A DNA stretch of 30,797 nucleotides from a virus, in the IMG/VR virus record IMGVR_UViG_3300009788_000242, positions 1 through 30,797 of that record, one strand, 5' to 3'. Below the pieces are notes generated by a model. The model saw only the letters and a program-made list of their open reading frames with translations, searched no databases and had not been told where the DNA came from. Numbering within the stretch: the stretch's first letter is position 1; each line of letters opens with the position of its first letter. Position numbers and translations under genes: made by a program. Shown here piece after piece: positions 19,628 to 27,636 of this stretch.

Positions 19628-19923
19628 CCGACGAACTGTCTCCAGTCCTCGCAAATTGCTTTCGCGACGACAGGGTTCTTCATGTCGTCGACAAAGGGCA
19701 TGATCGGCTGTAACTTCTTTCCCATTGTCAGCACAGTCATAAACAAATCGAACCCGGCGTTCAGATCGCTGAGTTCTTGGGGCGTCAGTTTGTATCGAAC
19801 TGTGACCGCTCCACTATCACGGGACATGACCGCAGGGAGCGTTTGAAATTCCGACTGATCTTCCGCGATCTTAATCTTCCGGAAAGATTCGTCTCCAATG
19901 AATACAGGATCTTGAGGTGACAT
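19624..19923 (-). CDS. hypothetical protein, 99 aa, lone leftward gene
   Basis: A single leftward gene among rightward tail genes. It starts with a polar segment, then KIKIAEDQSEFQTLPAVMSRDSGAVTVRYKLTPQELSDLNAGFDLFMTVLT in the middle, and ends in a helix (NPVVAKAICEDWRQFV). ATG 19923 lies 6 nt after TATTCT, as in the leaderless group. A TTCCGGAA lies inside the gene (19877). Its strand, isolated position and promoter style make it a likely moron. No family recognised. Confidence 0.72.
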   Translation of the reverse strand: MSPQDPVFIGDESFRKIKIAEDQSEFQTLPAVMSRDSGAVTVRYKLTPQELSDLNAGFDLFMTVLTMGKKLQPIMPFVDDMKNPVVAKAICEDWRQFVG

Positions 19924-19966
19924 GGTTTTAGAATACGCGCTTCTCCCGGCGCGGTTTCCTTCCGGA
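19924..19966 (-). promoter_or_regulatory. degenerate leaderless promoter of gene 19624-19923
   Basis: TATTCT (minus, 19930-19935) ends 6 nt before ATG 19923, exactly as in P1-P8. There is no TTGACA at 17 bp and no TTCCGGAA in the spacer; a TTCCGGAC is found further up (19960-19967). It looks like a family member without the operator, perhaps constitutive or weak. Confidence 0.5.
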
Positions 19967-19979
19967 CCCGATAATTAAC
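19967..19979 (+). promoter_or_regulatory. CCGATAATTAAC box upstream of gene 20030
   Basis: Second exact copy of the 12-mer seen at 13602-13613, again about 50 nt upstream of the first gene of a rightward operon. Possible -10 element for the host or phage sigma factor; no -35 match. The rest of the 19924-20029 gap holds only the leftward promoter and the AGGAT ribosome site of gene 20030. Confidence 0.5.
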
Positions 19980-20029
19980 ACTCGAAGAAGGTTCGCGACA
20001 GGCGGACCGGACGAAAGGATCTAGGATCT

Positions 20030-20383
20030 ATGGCAAGAGTAAGTTTAACAAAGACAACCGCTCCGGGTCCGTACACAGCGGATGGCGTCGCAATCACTTG
20101 GACGGCGGCAGACACTACCAACAAAGAAGAGTTCGTCATGGAGGGTAACGACCTCCTCCTCGTCCGCAACGAAGATGCTTCTCCGCACACCTTCACGATT
20201 ACATCGGCGGCGGATGCAATGGGACGACTCGGAACTATCGCGGGTGAATCCCTTGCGGCGAGCGCGTGGAAGTGTCTCGGACCATTCAAGAAACTAACCG
20301 GCTGGCAGCAGTCGACAGGCGTCCTCTACATCGAAGCGGATGACGTCAACATCGAATGGGCGATTATCAAGCTCAGCAACTAG
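20030..20383 (+). CDS. putative virion protein, 117 aa, tandem paralogue A
   Basis: Beta-rich protein with no signal peptide. Recognisable segments are GPYTADGVAITWTAAD, NKEEFVMEGNDLLLVRNEDASPHTFTI, and GPFKKLTGW followed by LYIEADDVNIEWAIIKL. The next gene encodes a protein of exactly the same length with these segments in the same order, so the two arose by tandem duplication. Encoded just before the tail tube, it is likely a tail or head surface protein. AGGATCT precedes the ATG. First gene of the operon that carries the tail genes. Confidence 0.78.
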   Translation: MARVSLTKTTAPGPYTADGVAITWTAADTTNKEEFVMEGNDLLLVRNEDASPHTFTITSAADAMGRLGTIAGESLAASAWKCLGPFKKLTGWQQSTGVLYIEADDVNIEWAIIKLSN

Positions 20384-20391
20384 AAGGGAGA

Positions 20392-20399
20392 TTCCGGAA
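20392..20399. promoter_or_regulatory. TTCCGGAA site between ribosome site and start of gene 20402
   Basis: Exact copy placed between GGGAG (20386-20390) and ATG 20402 in an 18-nt gap. A protein bound here would sit at the junction of the two paralogous genes, and the site occupies nearly the whole gap. Confidence 0.5.
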
Positions 20400-20401
20400 A
20401 A

Positions 20402-20755
20402 ATGGCAAGACAAGTACATACACCTGATGACGCTCCGGGAAGTTTCCCGACTGCGGGCGTCGCTCTCACTCAGACGGCGGCTGACGCTGTCAACTTCGAA
20501 GAGTTCACAATGACCGGGCGCGATCTTTTGATCGCATGGAATCCGGACGTTGGTCCTCACACAGTTACCATCGACTCGGTCGCGAATCAGCAAGGGCGTA
20601 CAAAAGACGTCACGGCGGATTCCATCGCGGCGGGCGCGACTCACGTTTACGGACCCTTCACCGAACGGCGGGGATGGGTTCAGGGAGACGGAACGCTGAA
20701 CTTTGAGGCGGACTCCGCCTTGATCGAATTCAGTGTCATTCGGATGCCGACCTGA
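20402..20755 (+). CDS. putative virion protein, 117 aa, tandem paralogue B
   Basis: Paralogue of gene 20030-20383: same length and same order of segments (GSFPTAGVALTQTAAD, NFEEFTMTGRDLLIAWNPDVGPHTVTI, GPFTERRGW, LNFEADSALIEFSVIRM). Identity is clear in the core (EEF.M.G.DLL; PHT.TI; GPF..) and low elsewhere, so the duplication is old. Both starting MAR, they may form alternating or hetero-oligomeric rings or decorate different sites. A GGGAG ribosome site is interrupted from the ATG by a TTCCGGAA site. Confidence 0.78.
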   Translation: MARQVHTPDDAPGSFPTAGVALTQTAADAVNFEEFTMTGRDLLIAWNPDVGPHTVTIDSVANQQGRTKDVTADSIAAGATHVYGPFTERRGWVQGDGTLNFEADSALIEFSVIRMPT

Positions 20756-20762
20756 TCGAAGA

Positions 20763-20770
20763 TTCCGGAA
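20763..20770. promoter_or_regulatory. TTCCGGAA site before the tail tube gene
   Basis: Exact copy 7 nt after the stop of the paralogue B gene and about 35 nt before ATG 20806, in a 50-nt gap that also holds the AGGAG ribosome site. Confidence 0.5.
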
Positions 20771-20805
20771 GGACGATCTTTCCAGATAGGAGATAAAAAA
20801 ACAGC

Positions 20806-21240
20806 ATGGCAAGTTCAGCGATTTCCGCCTTCGGAACTTTACTTCAGATCGGTGACGGCGCGACTCCCGAAGTTTTCGCAACGGTCGCAGAATTGCGGAC
20901 TATCTCGGGTCCGTCCCTCAACGCCGATACAATCGACGTCACAACTCACAACACGGCGACACCTTTCCGGCGCTTCATTTCCGGACTGATCGACGGCGGA
21001 GATGTCACGTTCGATATCAACTTCATCCCTCAGGACCCTTCGCACTCTTACAGTGCGGGGATTCTGAAAGACGTGGTCAATCGGACCGCTCGAAACTTGA
21101 AGATTGTCTTTCCGGACAGTGGCAACACTGAATGGATCATTCCGGTTATCTTCGTGAACTTCGAGGTCTCGTCCGATCCCGCCGATGTTCTCATGGCTTC
21201 GATCACTGCAAAGGTCGCGGGTCCGCCTACGTTCACGTAA
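20806..21240 (+). CDS. major tail (tube) protein
   Basis: 144-residue beta-rich protein forming the tail tube. It begins with a strand-rich region, then FATVAELRTISGPSLNADTIDVTTHNTATPFRRFISGLIDGGDVTFDINF (about 23-72), the hallmark of the lambda gpV-like tail tube family, and ends with WIIPVIFVNFEVSSDPADVLMASITAKVAGPPTFT. AGGAG precedes the ATG. Position before the G/GT chaperones and tape measure is the standard siphovirus order. A strong terminator follows, as expected for a highly expressed gene. Confidence 0.9.
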   Translation: MASSAISAFGTLLQIGDGATPEVFATVAELRTISGPSLNADTIDVTTHNTATPFRRFISGLIDGGDVTFDINFIPQDPSHSYSAGILKDVVNRTARNLKIVFPDSGNTEWIIPVIFVNFEVSSDPADVLMASITAKVAGPPTFT

Positions 21241-21300
21241 AGCGGCTATCTTCCCTGACGGGCGAAGAGGATCACAGCAGTGCTACGGAGTGTTTGAGTT

Positions 21301-21335
21301 GAGCGAGGGAGTTCCGGTCCTCTCCCTCGCTTTAA
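21301..21335 (+). terminator. intrinsic terminator after the tail tube gene
   Basis: AGCGAGGGAG (21302-21311) pairs perfectly with CTCCCTCGCT (21322-21331) around a 10-nt loop and is followed by TTAATC. It would reduce transcription into the chaperone and tape measure genes. Other parts of the 21241-21399 gap contain nothing I can name. Confidence 0.78.
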
Positions 21336-21399
21336 TCACGTCACGGTCTCGGCAACGCAAGGAATCGGGATCTCAGGAAGACCGGAGAAAGAAGATTCG

Positions 21400-21786
21400 A
21401 TGAGCGAATCAAAAGCTACGATAGCGAAACAAACAGCGGGGATCGACGGTCGTCCGACTGTCGCCATCAAACTAGGCGGGCAAACCCGCCATCTACTTGT
21501 CACATTCGGGGCGCTCCTCAAGATCGAACAACTTACCGGAAAGTCTATTATCAGCGGCGAAGCATGGGGCGCTGATCTCAAAATCCGGGATGTGAAGCTT
21601 ATGACTCTCGCTGCGCTGTCATGGTGCGACGAGAAGCTGACGGTCGAAGAAGTCGGCAAGTGGATACACATTCAAAACATGCCTTTCATTCTTCAACGGG
21701 TCACGGAGGCATGGACAAAAGGTTTGTCGGCGACTGATCCAGTCGAGGATTACCGCCCTTTGGAGATACGCCCACAGGCAGCGTAA
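21400..21786 (+). CDS. tail assembly chaperone, gpG-like
   Basis: 128-residue helical protein, in the place of lambda gpG: after the tail tube and before the tape measure. It contains RPTVAIKLGGQTRHLLVTFGALLKIEQLTG and a helical region with LMTLAALSWCDEKLTVEEVGKWI, a common pattern for this family. Together with its frameshifted GT form it coats the tape measure and recruits tube protein. Near its end the heptamer CCCTTTG (21756-21762) is in the correct register for a -1 shift. The ribosome site is weak (AAGAAGA). Confidence 0.82.
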   Translation: MSESKATIAKQTAGIDGRPTVAIKLGGQTRHLLVTFGALLKIEQLTGKSIISGEAWGADLKIRDVKLMTLAALSWCDEKLTVEEVGKWIHIQNMPFILQRVTEAWTKGLSATDPVEDYRPLEIRPQAA

Positions 21787-22187
21787 ACGAATCTAAGCTT
21801 GACTGGATTCGCTTGTGGGCATTTGCAAAATATGATCTCGGTCTTTCACGAACGGAGTTTCTCGGTCTCGCTCCTGTCGAATTCTATGCTCTTAAGGATC
21901 GCTGGATCTTTGGCAAGGAAGATCACGACTTCCGCTCCGCTCTCATTTGTACCGTTATCGCGAACGCGAACCGTTCAAAGAAGCAACGACCCTTCAAGGT
22001 CAAAGACTTCATTCCGGAAAGACGAGCAAAGAACAAGGAAGCCGATGCGCGTCAGACATGGAAGCAACAACTCGAACTCGCGAAACAACTCACCGTCGCT
22101 TTTGGCGGGAAGCTTCCGGGCGCGGGTAAGAAACGGCGGCGGCGTAGAAGAAGAGTTATTCCGGAAGGATCTAAAGAGGGAACCTGA
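21400..22187 (+). CDS. tail assembly chaperone gpGT, predicted -1 frameshift product, about 262 aa
   Basis: The frame 21738-22187 has no good start of its own (the first possible is a TTG at 21813 with no ribosome site) and lies -1 to the gpG frame. At 21756-21762 gpG codons read C CCT TTG, a canonical X XXY YYZ slippery heptamer. Slipping back one base after residue 121 continues as GDTPTGSVNESKLDWIRLWA, joining gpG to the T domain (LWAFAKYDLGLSRTEFLGLAPVEFYALKDRW), whose pattern is usual for gpT-type domains. The Arg-rich stretch KKRRRRRRR near the end is notable. The last base overlaps the tape measure ATG. The shift itself is inferred from architecture and the heptamer, both well matched to lambda G/GT. 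Confidence 0.8.
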
Positions 22188-25100
22188 TGGCTGTTAAGGT
22201 AGGAGACCTTTTCGTCGAACTCGGTCTGAAGCTCAGCAAATTCTCGAAGGGTATCGAGGACATGCAGCGGAGCTTGAAGGATGTTGCGGACGACATGAAG
22301 AATGTCGGCGCAACGATGACCGCTACGATTACGGCTCCTATCGTCGGAATGGGCGTTGCGTCCCTGAAAGCTTTCGGGGATTTCGAGCAAGGAATGAACC
22401 GCGTCAAAGCAGTCACTCAACAGAGCGGCGCGGCGTTCGACGCGATGAACTCGACTGCTCTTGAACTGGGAAGGACGACTCAGTTCAGCGCTTCTCAGGC
22501 GGCGGACGCTATGGGGTTCCTCGCAATGGCGGGCTTCAAGGCGAACGAGATCATCTCCGCCATGCCTTCGACCCTTCAGCTTGCGGCGGCGGGCGCTATG
22601 GACCTCGGACGCGCGGCGGATATCACATCAAACATTCTCACCGGCTACGGTCTTGCGGTCTCAGACCTCAGTCATGCAAACGATGTTCTAGTCACCGGAA
22701 TGACGAACGCGAATGTCGATCTCTCAATGCTAGGGGAATCGTTCAAGATGGTTGGTCCCATTGCGAAGGCAGCGGGCGTACAGTTCGAAGAGACTGCGGC
22801 AATGATCGCGTTACTCGGGAACGCGGGTATTCAGGGGAGCATGGCGGGGACAAGTCTCCGGAAGGCGATCACATCTTTGATTGCTCCCTCGAAACAGCAA
22901 GCGGAGATCATGGAAAGACTCGGTATTTCCGTTACGGACACTGTCGGAAAGTTCGTCGGCTTCGCTGACATCGTCGGACAGCTAGAAGAGGCAAGCGCGG
23001 GCGCGGGGGACATGATGAAACTGTTCGGTCTCCGCGCGGGTCCTGCTATGCAGTCGGCGGTTGATCAAGGTTCCGATGCGATCCGGAACATGACTAAACT
23101 CATGGAGGAGAACGCAGGGGTCGCGGAGCGAGTCGCGAAAACTCAGCTTGAGGGTTGGAAGGGAGCAATGACGAAGCTGAAGTCAGCGGTCGAAGGAACG
23201 CTGATCTCTATCGGTAGTATTCTTGCGCCCACTGCTCACGCAATCGCGGAAGCTTTCACATCTCTAGCGGGTAAGGTGACAGCGCTTGCGGAGATCTTCA
23301 AAGAGCTTCCGCAATCGCTTCAGACGGGGATCGTCGCCTTCATTGGAATCGCGGCGGCTATCGGTCCCGTGATCCTGATCTTCGGTCACTTACTGGGAGC
23401 GGCGGCAAATTTGAAGATGCTCGGTCCGCTTCTTGGCGGAGTGAGCAAAGCAATGGTAACGTTCGGGGCAAGCTCTAAGAAGTTGGGCATTGGGCAAGCG
23501 GCGATCTCCAGTCTTCGGGGAGCGGCGGTTCTTGCGACTCCCGCTCTGATGGCGCTCGGGATCGCTGTCGCGGCTATGGCGGTCATGGCTGTAGGTAAGG
23601 GTCTTTGGAATGTCGCGGATGCTATTGGCGGATGGAGCACGGCGGCGAAGGACGCGGCGAAGAGTGTCAAGCAGCTAGAAGACGCTACGAAGTCGGAAGA
23701 GCGAATCCTAAAAGAGCTTCAGCAATCCTTGATCGATGTCAAGAACGGCGTGCATGAATTCGACGATGCGTTCCGGCGCTCTCTTGAACAAGTCGGTCAA
23801 GCTAAGTCCGTTTGGGAGAAGTTCAAAGACGCTGTCCTGAATGTCATCGCACCATGGCGCGGGGCGGCTCAAGCACTCGATCAAATAGCGGACATGATAC
23901 GACTCGCCAAAGGCGAGACGAAAGACATGGGGGACGTTGTTGTTCGTGAGTTGCAACGGATCAATGGAGCGGTTCTCCGCAATGCACGGGCGGAAGCTGA
24001 CGCACGGATTCAACTGATACTGACCATCCGAACGGAGAGGAAAAGACAGGCACAAGAGGAAGCATCTCGGAAAGCAATTGAAGCGACGACTCGCGCGGAA
24101 GAAGCGAAAGCGAAAGTCAATAAACGAGCGGAACAGAATCTTCAGGCGCGGATCGATATGCTGAAGCGCTATGAGGACCGCGCGAAGAAAATCGTCAAGA
24201 TCCAACAACAACTCGAACAGATGGACGAAGAGATCCTTTCGTCCGGACGAGAGCTTCAAAACATGTTCGCGAAAGTCGAGCAGTCGATGGAGCAAGTCGG
24301 TAAAGGCGTCGAGGTCGATATCATCGTTCCGCTAAAAGATCGGCTCGGTCCCGCAATCATGGGAGTGATCAAGGATGCAAACGAACTTGCAGGGGCGTTT
24401 GAACATCTCGGCGTCACATCGACAAACGCTCTTACGAGGGGAGCGGAAAAAACAGAAGCGGCGTTCTTGCGTGTGAAGCTTGCTTATGAGGAAGGGAAGG
24501 CATCGGCGGTTGACTTCTTTAATGCTCTCGTCGCCAATCTTCAAAAACAACTCGAAGTCGCGCAAGCAACCGGCGCGGTGACAGATCAGATTCAGGCGGA
24601 CCTGACGGCGGCGCAACTGAAGCTCGCAGAGCTTGGCGTTGACCTCGACGACAACATCAAGAAAACGAATGAATGGGGTGACGCATGGGAGACGGTCTCA
24701 ACTGCTCTAACTGATATGGGCGGGAAGATCGCTGATCTCATTTGGAGTGGCGGCAATCTCGGGGAGGTCATGGTCAACACCTTTACCGAGATCGGAAAGG
24801 CGATTACTCGTCTCGCTCTGGAGAGCATCGCGAAGGACCTCGTCAACTCCCTGAAGAACGGTGAGAACGCGCTGATCGCTTTCGGGAATTCTCTTTCGAA
24901 GCTCTTCGGTTTTGGAGGCGGCGGGGCGGACGTAGTTACCGACGCGGCGGGAGGGGCGGCGGATAAAGCTTCCGGAGAGATAGGGAAAGCGCTCTCGGGT
25001 CCTATTGGAATGGTGACGTCGATTGTCGACTCCATTGTCGGAATCCTCGGCTACTTCCAGACGCGACGGATGGAGAAGGACATTGGTCGTCTCGAAGTCA

Positions 25101-26083
25101 CGTCGCGCGAACTGAAGAATATCAGTCTCGATCAGCTAGGCAAGATGAACGAGTACCTTCCCTGGCTAAGCGAACTCAAGTTCTTAGGTAGTATTGACAA
25201 ATATACATGGTCGATCTTCGATCTCCTGATGAAGGGCGGCGGAGCTTCCGGAAGAGAGCAGACCGATCAGCAAGTCGAGTACCTCGAACAGATCTCGGAA
25301 AGAGTTCAAGCGTCGAACGATAAACTCGCGAAACGGATTGACGAAGTCGGCGTCCGCGCGGAAGAGGCGGCGGAGATGATCAAACCGTTGATCATGCACG
25401 AACGCCAACAAGCGGTTGAGACAGAAGCTCTCACTCGTGTTACGAAGAAGCTGAACAAGGAACAAGCGGAAGCGGTCAAGCTTGGAACGAAACAAAACAA
25501 AATCACTTTTAAGTTAGGCGGAACCACTGAAGACCTCGTCGATGTTACTGAGGATCTAGAGGACGGTCAAGGCGATCTCGCTCGGGAAACAACCGCCAGA
25601 CTCAGAACGGAAGAGACAGCGTATGATGGCGCGGCGCGAACAACTGCTACTTACGCGAGATCCCTTGATGACCTTTCCAAGACAGTGTCAGGCGCGGCGT
25701 CTATAGTTTCCGGAGGGATGAGCGATATCGCGGTTAACGCGAAGTTCGCGGGTGAAGAGATCAAGAAGGCGTCTGACAAGATCAAGTTCGCGGCGCAGTC
25801 TGTCGGCGCGGTTATAACCTCGGGTCCGCGCACTCTAGCAGGACCGGGCGGAGCGATCAGTCAACCCTCCGCTCCGGCTCCGCCTTCCGGAGGAAACGCG
25901 GGAGCGGCACCAACAGGTTTCATCGATCCATGGACAGGAACGCTAACCAACATTGGCAACCGAACAGCGGCGAACTACGGAAACAATTCTCTTCAGCTTC
26001 AGGTGAATGTGAACAACGCGGACGCTCGACAAGTAGCGGACACGATGATTGAAACGTGGCGGCAACGCGGCGTCGACTTATAG
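22187..26083 (+). CDS. tape measure protein
   Basis: 1298 residues, the longest gene. It sets tail length and is ejected with the DNA. The N-terminal 350 residues match the TP901-type phage minor tail domain: GDLFVELGLKLSKFSKGIEDM, FGDFEQGMNRVKAVTQQSG, LELGRTTQFSASQAADAMGFLAMAGF, TNANVDLSMLGESFKMVGPIAKAAGV, LLGNAGIQGSMAGTSLRKAI. Hydrophobic helices at about 375-400 and 420-465 may be membrane-inserting. Long coiled coils follow at about 480-700 and 980-1110, then a Pro/Gly-rich end. At about 0.15 nm per residue the tail would be near 190-200 nm. Only one TTCCGGAA lies in its 3.9 kb. ATG overlaps the previous stop by one base. Confidence 0.93.
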   Translation: MAVKVGDLFVELGLKLSKFSKGIEDMQRSLKDVADDMKNVGATMTATITAPIVGMGVASLKAFGDFEQGMNRVKAVTQQSGAAFDAMNSTALELGRTTQFSASQAADAMGFLAMAGFKANEIISAMPSTLQLAAAGAMDLGRAADITSNILTGYGLAVSDLSHANDVLVTGMTNANVDLSMLGESFKMVGPIAKAAGVQFEETAAMIALLGNAGIQGSMAGTSLRKAITSLIAPSKQQAEIMERLGISVTDTVGKFVGFADIVGQLEEASAGAGDMMKLFGLRAGPAMQSAVDQGSDAIRNMTKLMEENAGVAERVAKTQLEGWKGAMTKLKSAVEGTLISIGSILAPTAHAIAEAFTSLAGKVTALAEIFKELPQSLQTGIVAFIGIAAAIGPVILIFGHLLGAAANLKMLGPLLGGVSKAMVTFGASSKKLGIGQAAISSLRGAAVLATPALMALGIAVAAMAVMAVGKGLWNVADAIGGWSTAAKDAAKSVKQLEDATKSEERILKELQQSLIDVKNGVHEFDDAFRRSLEQVGQAKSVWEKFKDAVLNVIAPWRGAAQALDQIADMIRLAKGETKDMGDVVVRELQRINGAVLRNARAEADARIQLILTIRTERKRQAQEEASRKAIEATTRAEEAKAKVNKRAEQNLQARIDMLKRYEDRAKKIVKIQQQLEQMDEEILSSGRELQNMFAKVEQSMEQVGKGVEVDIIVPLKDRLGPAIMGVIKDANELAGAFEHLGVTSTNALTRGAEKTEAAFLRVKLAYEEGKASAVDFFNALVANLQKQLEVAQATGAVTDQIQADLTAAQLKLAELGVDLDDNIKKTNEWGDAWETVSTALTDMGGKIADLIWSGGNLGEVMVNTFTEIGKAITRLALESIAKDLVNSLKNGENALIAFGNSLSKLFGFGGGGADVVTDAAGGAADKASGEIGKALSGPIGMVTSIVDSIVGILGYFQTRRMEKDIGRLEVTSRELKNISLDQLGKMNEYLPWLSELKFLGSIDKYTWSIFDLLMKGGGASGREQTDQQVEYLEQISERVQASNDKLAKRIDEVGVRAEEAAEMIKPLIMHERQQAVETEALTRVTKKLNKEQAEAVKLGTKQNKITFKLGGTTEDLVDVTEDLEDGQGDLARETTARLRTEETAYDGAARTTATYARSLDDLSKTVSGAASIVSGGMSDIAVNAKFAGEEIKKASDKIKFAAQSVGAVITSGPRTLAGPGGAISQPSAPAPPSGGNAGAAPTGFIDPWTGTLTNIGNRTAANYGNNSLQLQVNVNNADARQVADTMIETWRQRGVDL

Positions 26084-26093
26084 GAGAAACGAC

Positions 26094-26507
26094 ATGGCAA
26101 CATTCTTGTATGACACGGGTCGCGACAACTTCGCGAACGGAAATATTGATTGGGTCAACGACGACATTCGTTTGATCTTCGTCGACGATGCGGATTACAC
26201 GGTTGACTCCGCGAATGATGCGACTCTTGCAGACATTGGAGCACCCGCGCGGGTCGCAACGGGAGCGGCGTCGTTATCGAGCAAGTCGTCGACGGCGGGA
26301 ATTGTCGATGCAGCGGATCATACGATGAACTCTGTTAGCGGGGATGTGTTCGAAGCAATTGTCATTGTTGCTTACGATACAGGGACTCCGGACAACTCTC
26401 TCTTGATCGCGTACATCGACAACTATTCCGGTCTTCCGGCAACTCCGAACGGCGGGAACATCACGGTCGCATTCCCGAACGACTCGAACAAGATCTTCAA
26501 GCTGTAG
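26094..26507 (+). CDS. putative tail structural protein, 137 aa
   Basis: Beta-rich protein beginning MATFLYDTGRDNFANGNIDW and continuing VNDDIRLIFVDDADYTVD, VSGDVFEAIVIVAYDTGTPDNSLLIAYID, then LPATPNGGNITV and a final IFKL. I recognise this from small tail-associated proteins in many siphophages, often with several paralogues, though the biochemical role is not settled. AGGAG lies 8 nt before ATG 26094; frames extending further upstream overlap the tape measure gene. Placed between tape measure and adhesion-type genes, it is likely a distal tail component. Confidence 0.8.
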   Translation: MATFLYDTGRDNFANGNIDWVNDDIRLIFVDDADYTVDSANDATLADIGAPARVATGAASLSSKSSTAGIVDAADHTMNSVSGDVFEAIVIVAYDTGTPDNSLLIAYIDNYSGLPATPNGGNITVAFPNDSNKIFKL

Positions 26508-26510
26508 TCT

Positions 26511-26518
26511 TTCCGGAA
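26511..26518. promoter_or_regulatory. TTCCGGAA site in the gap 26508-26545
   Basis: Exact copy 3 nt after a stop codon in a 38-nt gap; the GGGAAGGA ribosome site of the next gene follows. No promoter boxes are seen. Confidence 0.5.
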
Positions 26519-26545
26519 GCTTGGAAGAAGGGAAGGACAAAAGTC

Positions 26546-27619
26546 ATGGCTTTGATTATGTTCACGGGGTTTGATCTCTCGAATGACGCGGATCAGTTTC
26601 CGTTCTTCACGGCGAATACTAGTCTCACGCTTTCGTCGACGACCCGATACACTTACGGGTACTCATTGCAAGTTGGGTCTTCCGCTCCCGCAATGATTCG
26701 ACTCGACGCGGCTTACTCGGAACTGATAATCGAGTTCGATTGTTTTCTTTCAACCTTTGAGACGACGGGCGCTCCGGCTGGCGCTTTCTTCGAGATTCAA
26801 ACAGAGGACGGGGTCGGTCAGATTTGTCTATGTTTTGAGAGTGAATCGGGAGGTAGCGCAAATGTTCAGTTCAAGACTGATGCCGGAGGAACGCTCGGGT
26901 CAGCGACGACAGGTTACCCGATTCCTATCAATGCGTGGTTCCATATTGGAATTCGGGTCAAGATCTCTTCGACTGTTGGTGAAGTTGAACTGATGGTAGA
27001 TACGGGCGCGGGACCCGTTCAAGAGATCCTCGATACAGGTCTGGACACCGAACACATTGTCGGCAAGATAATGCAAAACTTCAATGTTCGACGTCCCAAT
27101 TTTTCCGGAAGTTACTTCATGGACAATTTGATTGTCATGGATGAGACCGGGGCGAAGGACAACGACTTCAAGGGACCTTCCCGCGTTTTCTACGGTCTCC
27201 CGGCTACTGATGGTGATCTGACGGACTTCACGCCGTTGTCTTCAACAAATGTGTCGCAAGTGGATGAGCGTCCTCCAGACGAAGACAGTACCTATAACCA
27301 GTCGCCTACCTCAGGGCATCGGGACTGTTTTAATTTTCCAACATGGACGGGCGTTCTTGATGGCGCTCTTCCTATCGTGGGAATTCGCGTCTACTCTTTC
27401 GCACGCAAGACGGATGCGACTCCGGTTTCTTTGAAGAACTTCGGGCGGAGATCATCCGTTAACTACGACGGTTCCAATGCGGTTTCACTGGGAGACAGTT
27501 TTACTGCGATTGCAGACATGGACTCCCCGATTGAGTTTTGGACTGAAGACCCATTTGACGCGGCGGATTGGACTGTAGCAAAGTTGAACGCTTTTCAGTG
27601 GGGCTATACGATTCCGTAG
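26546..27619 (+). CDS. concanavalin-like (LamG-type) tail protein, 357 aa
   Basis: The first 215 residues look like a concanavalin A-like beta sandwich: MALIMFTGFDLSNDADQF, then YSLQV, LIIEFDCFLSTFE, FFEIQTEDG, WFHIGIRVKI, GEVELMVDTG and YFMDNLIVMDETG, the last being a typical closing strand. The rest is a second beta domain (about 225-357). Such proteins decorate tail tips and bind glycans. The start is similar to the truncated gene at 30405 (MAVILIDGFDGHSDFND), so the two are probably paralogous adhesion modules. GGGAAGGA precedes the ATG. Confidence 0.78.
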   Translation: MALIMFTGFDLSNDADQFPFFTANTSLTLSSTTRYTYGYSLQVGSSAPAMIRLDAAYSELIIEFDCFLSTFETTGAPAGAFFEIQTEDGVGQICLCFESESGGSANVQFKTDAGGTLGSATTGYPIPINAWFHIGIRVKISSTVGEVELMVDTGAGPVQEILDTGLDTEHIVGKIMQNFNVRRPNFSGSYFMDNLIVMDETGAKDNDFKGPSRVFYGLPATDGDLTDFTPLSSTNVSQVDERPPDEDSTYNQSPTSGHRDCFNFPTWTGVLDGALPIVGIRVYSFARKTDATPVSLKNFGRRSSVNYDGSNAVSLGDSFTAIADMDSPIEFWTEDPFDAADWTVAKLNAFQWGYTIP

Positions 27620-27636
27620 TAGGAAGGGTCCAATAA

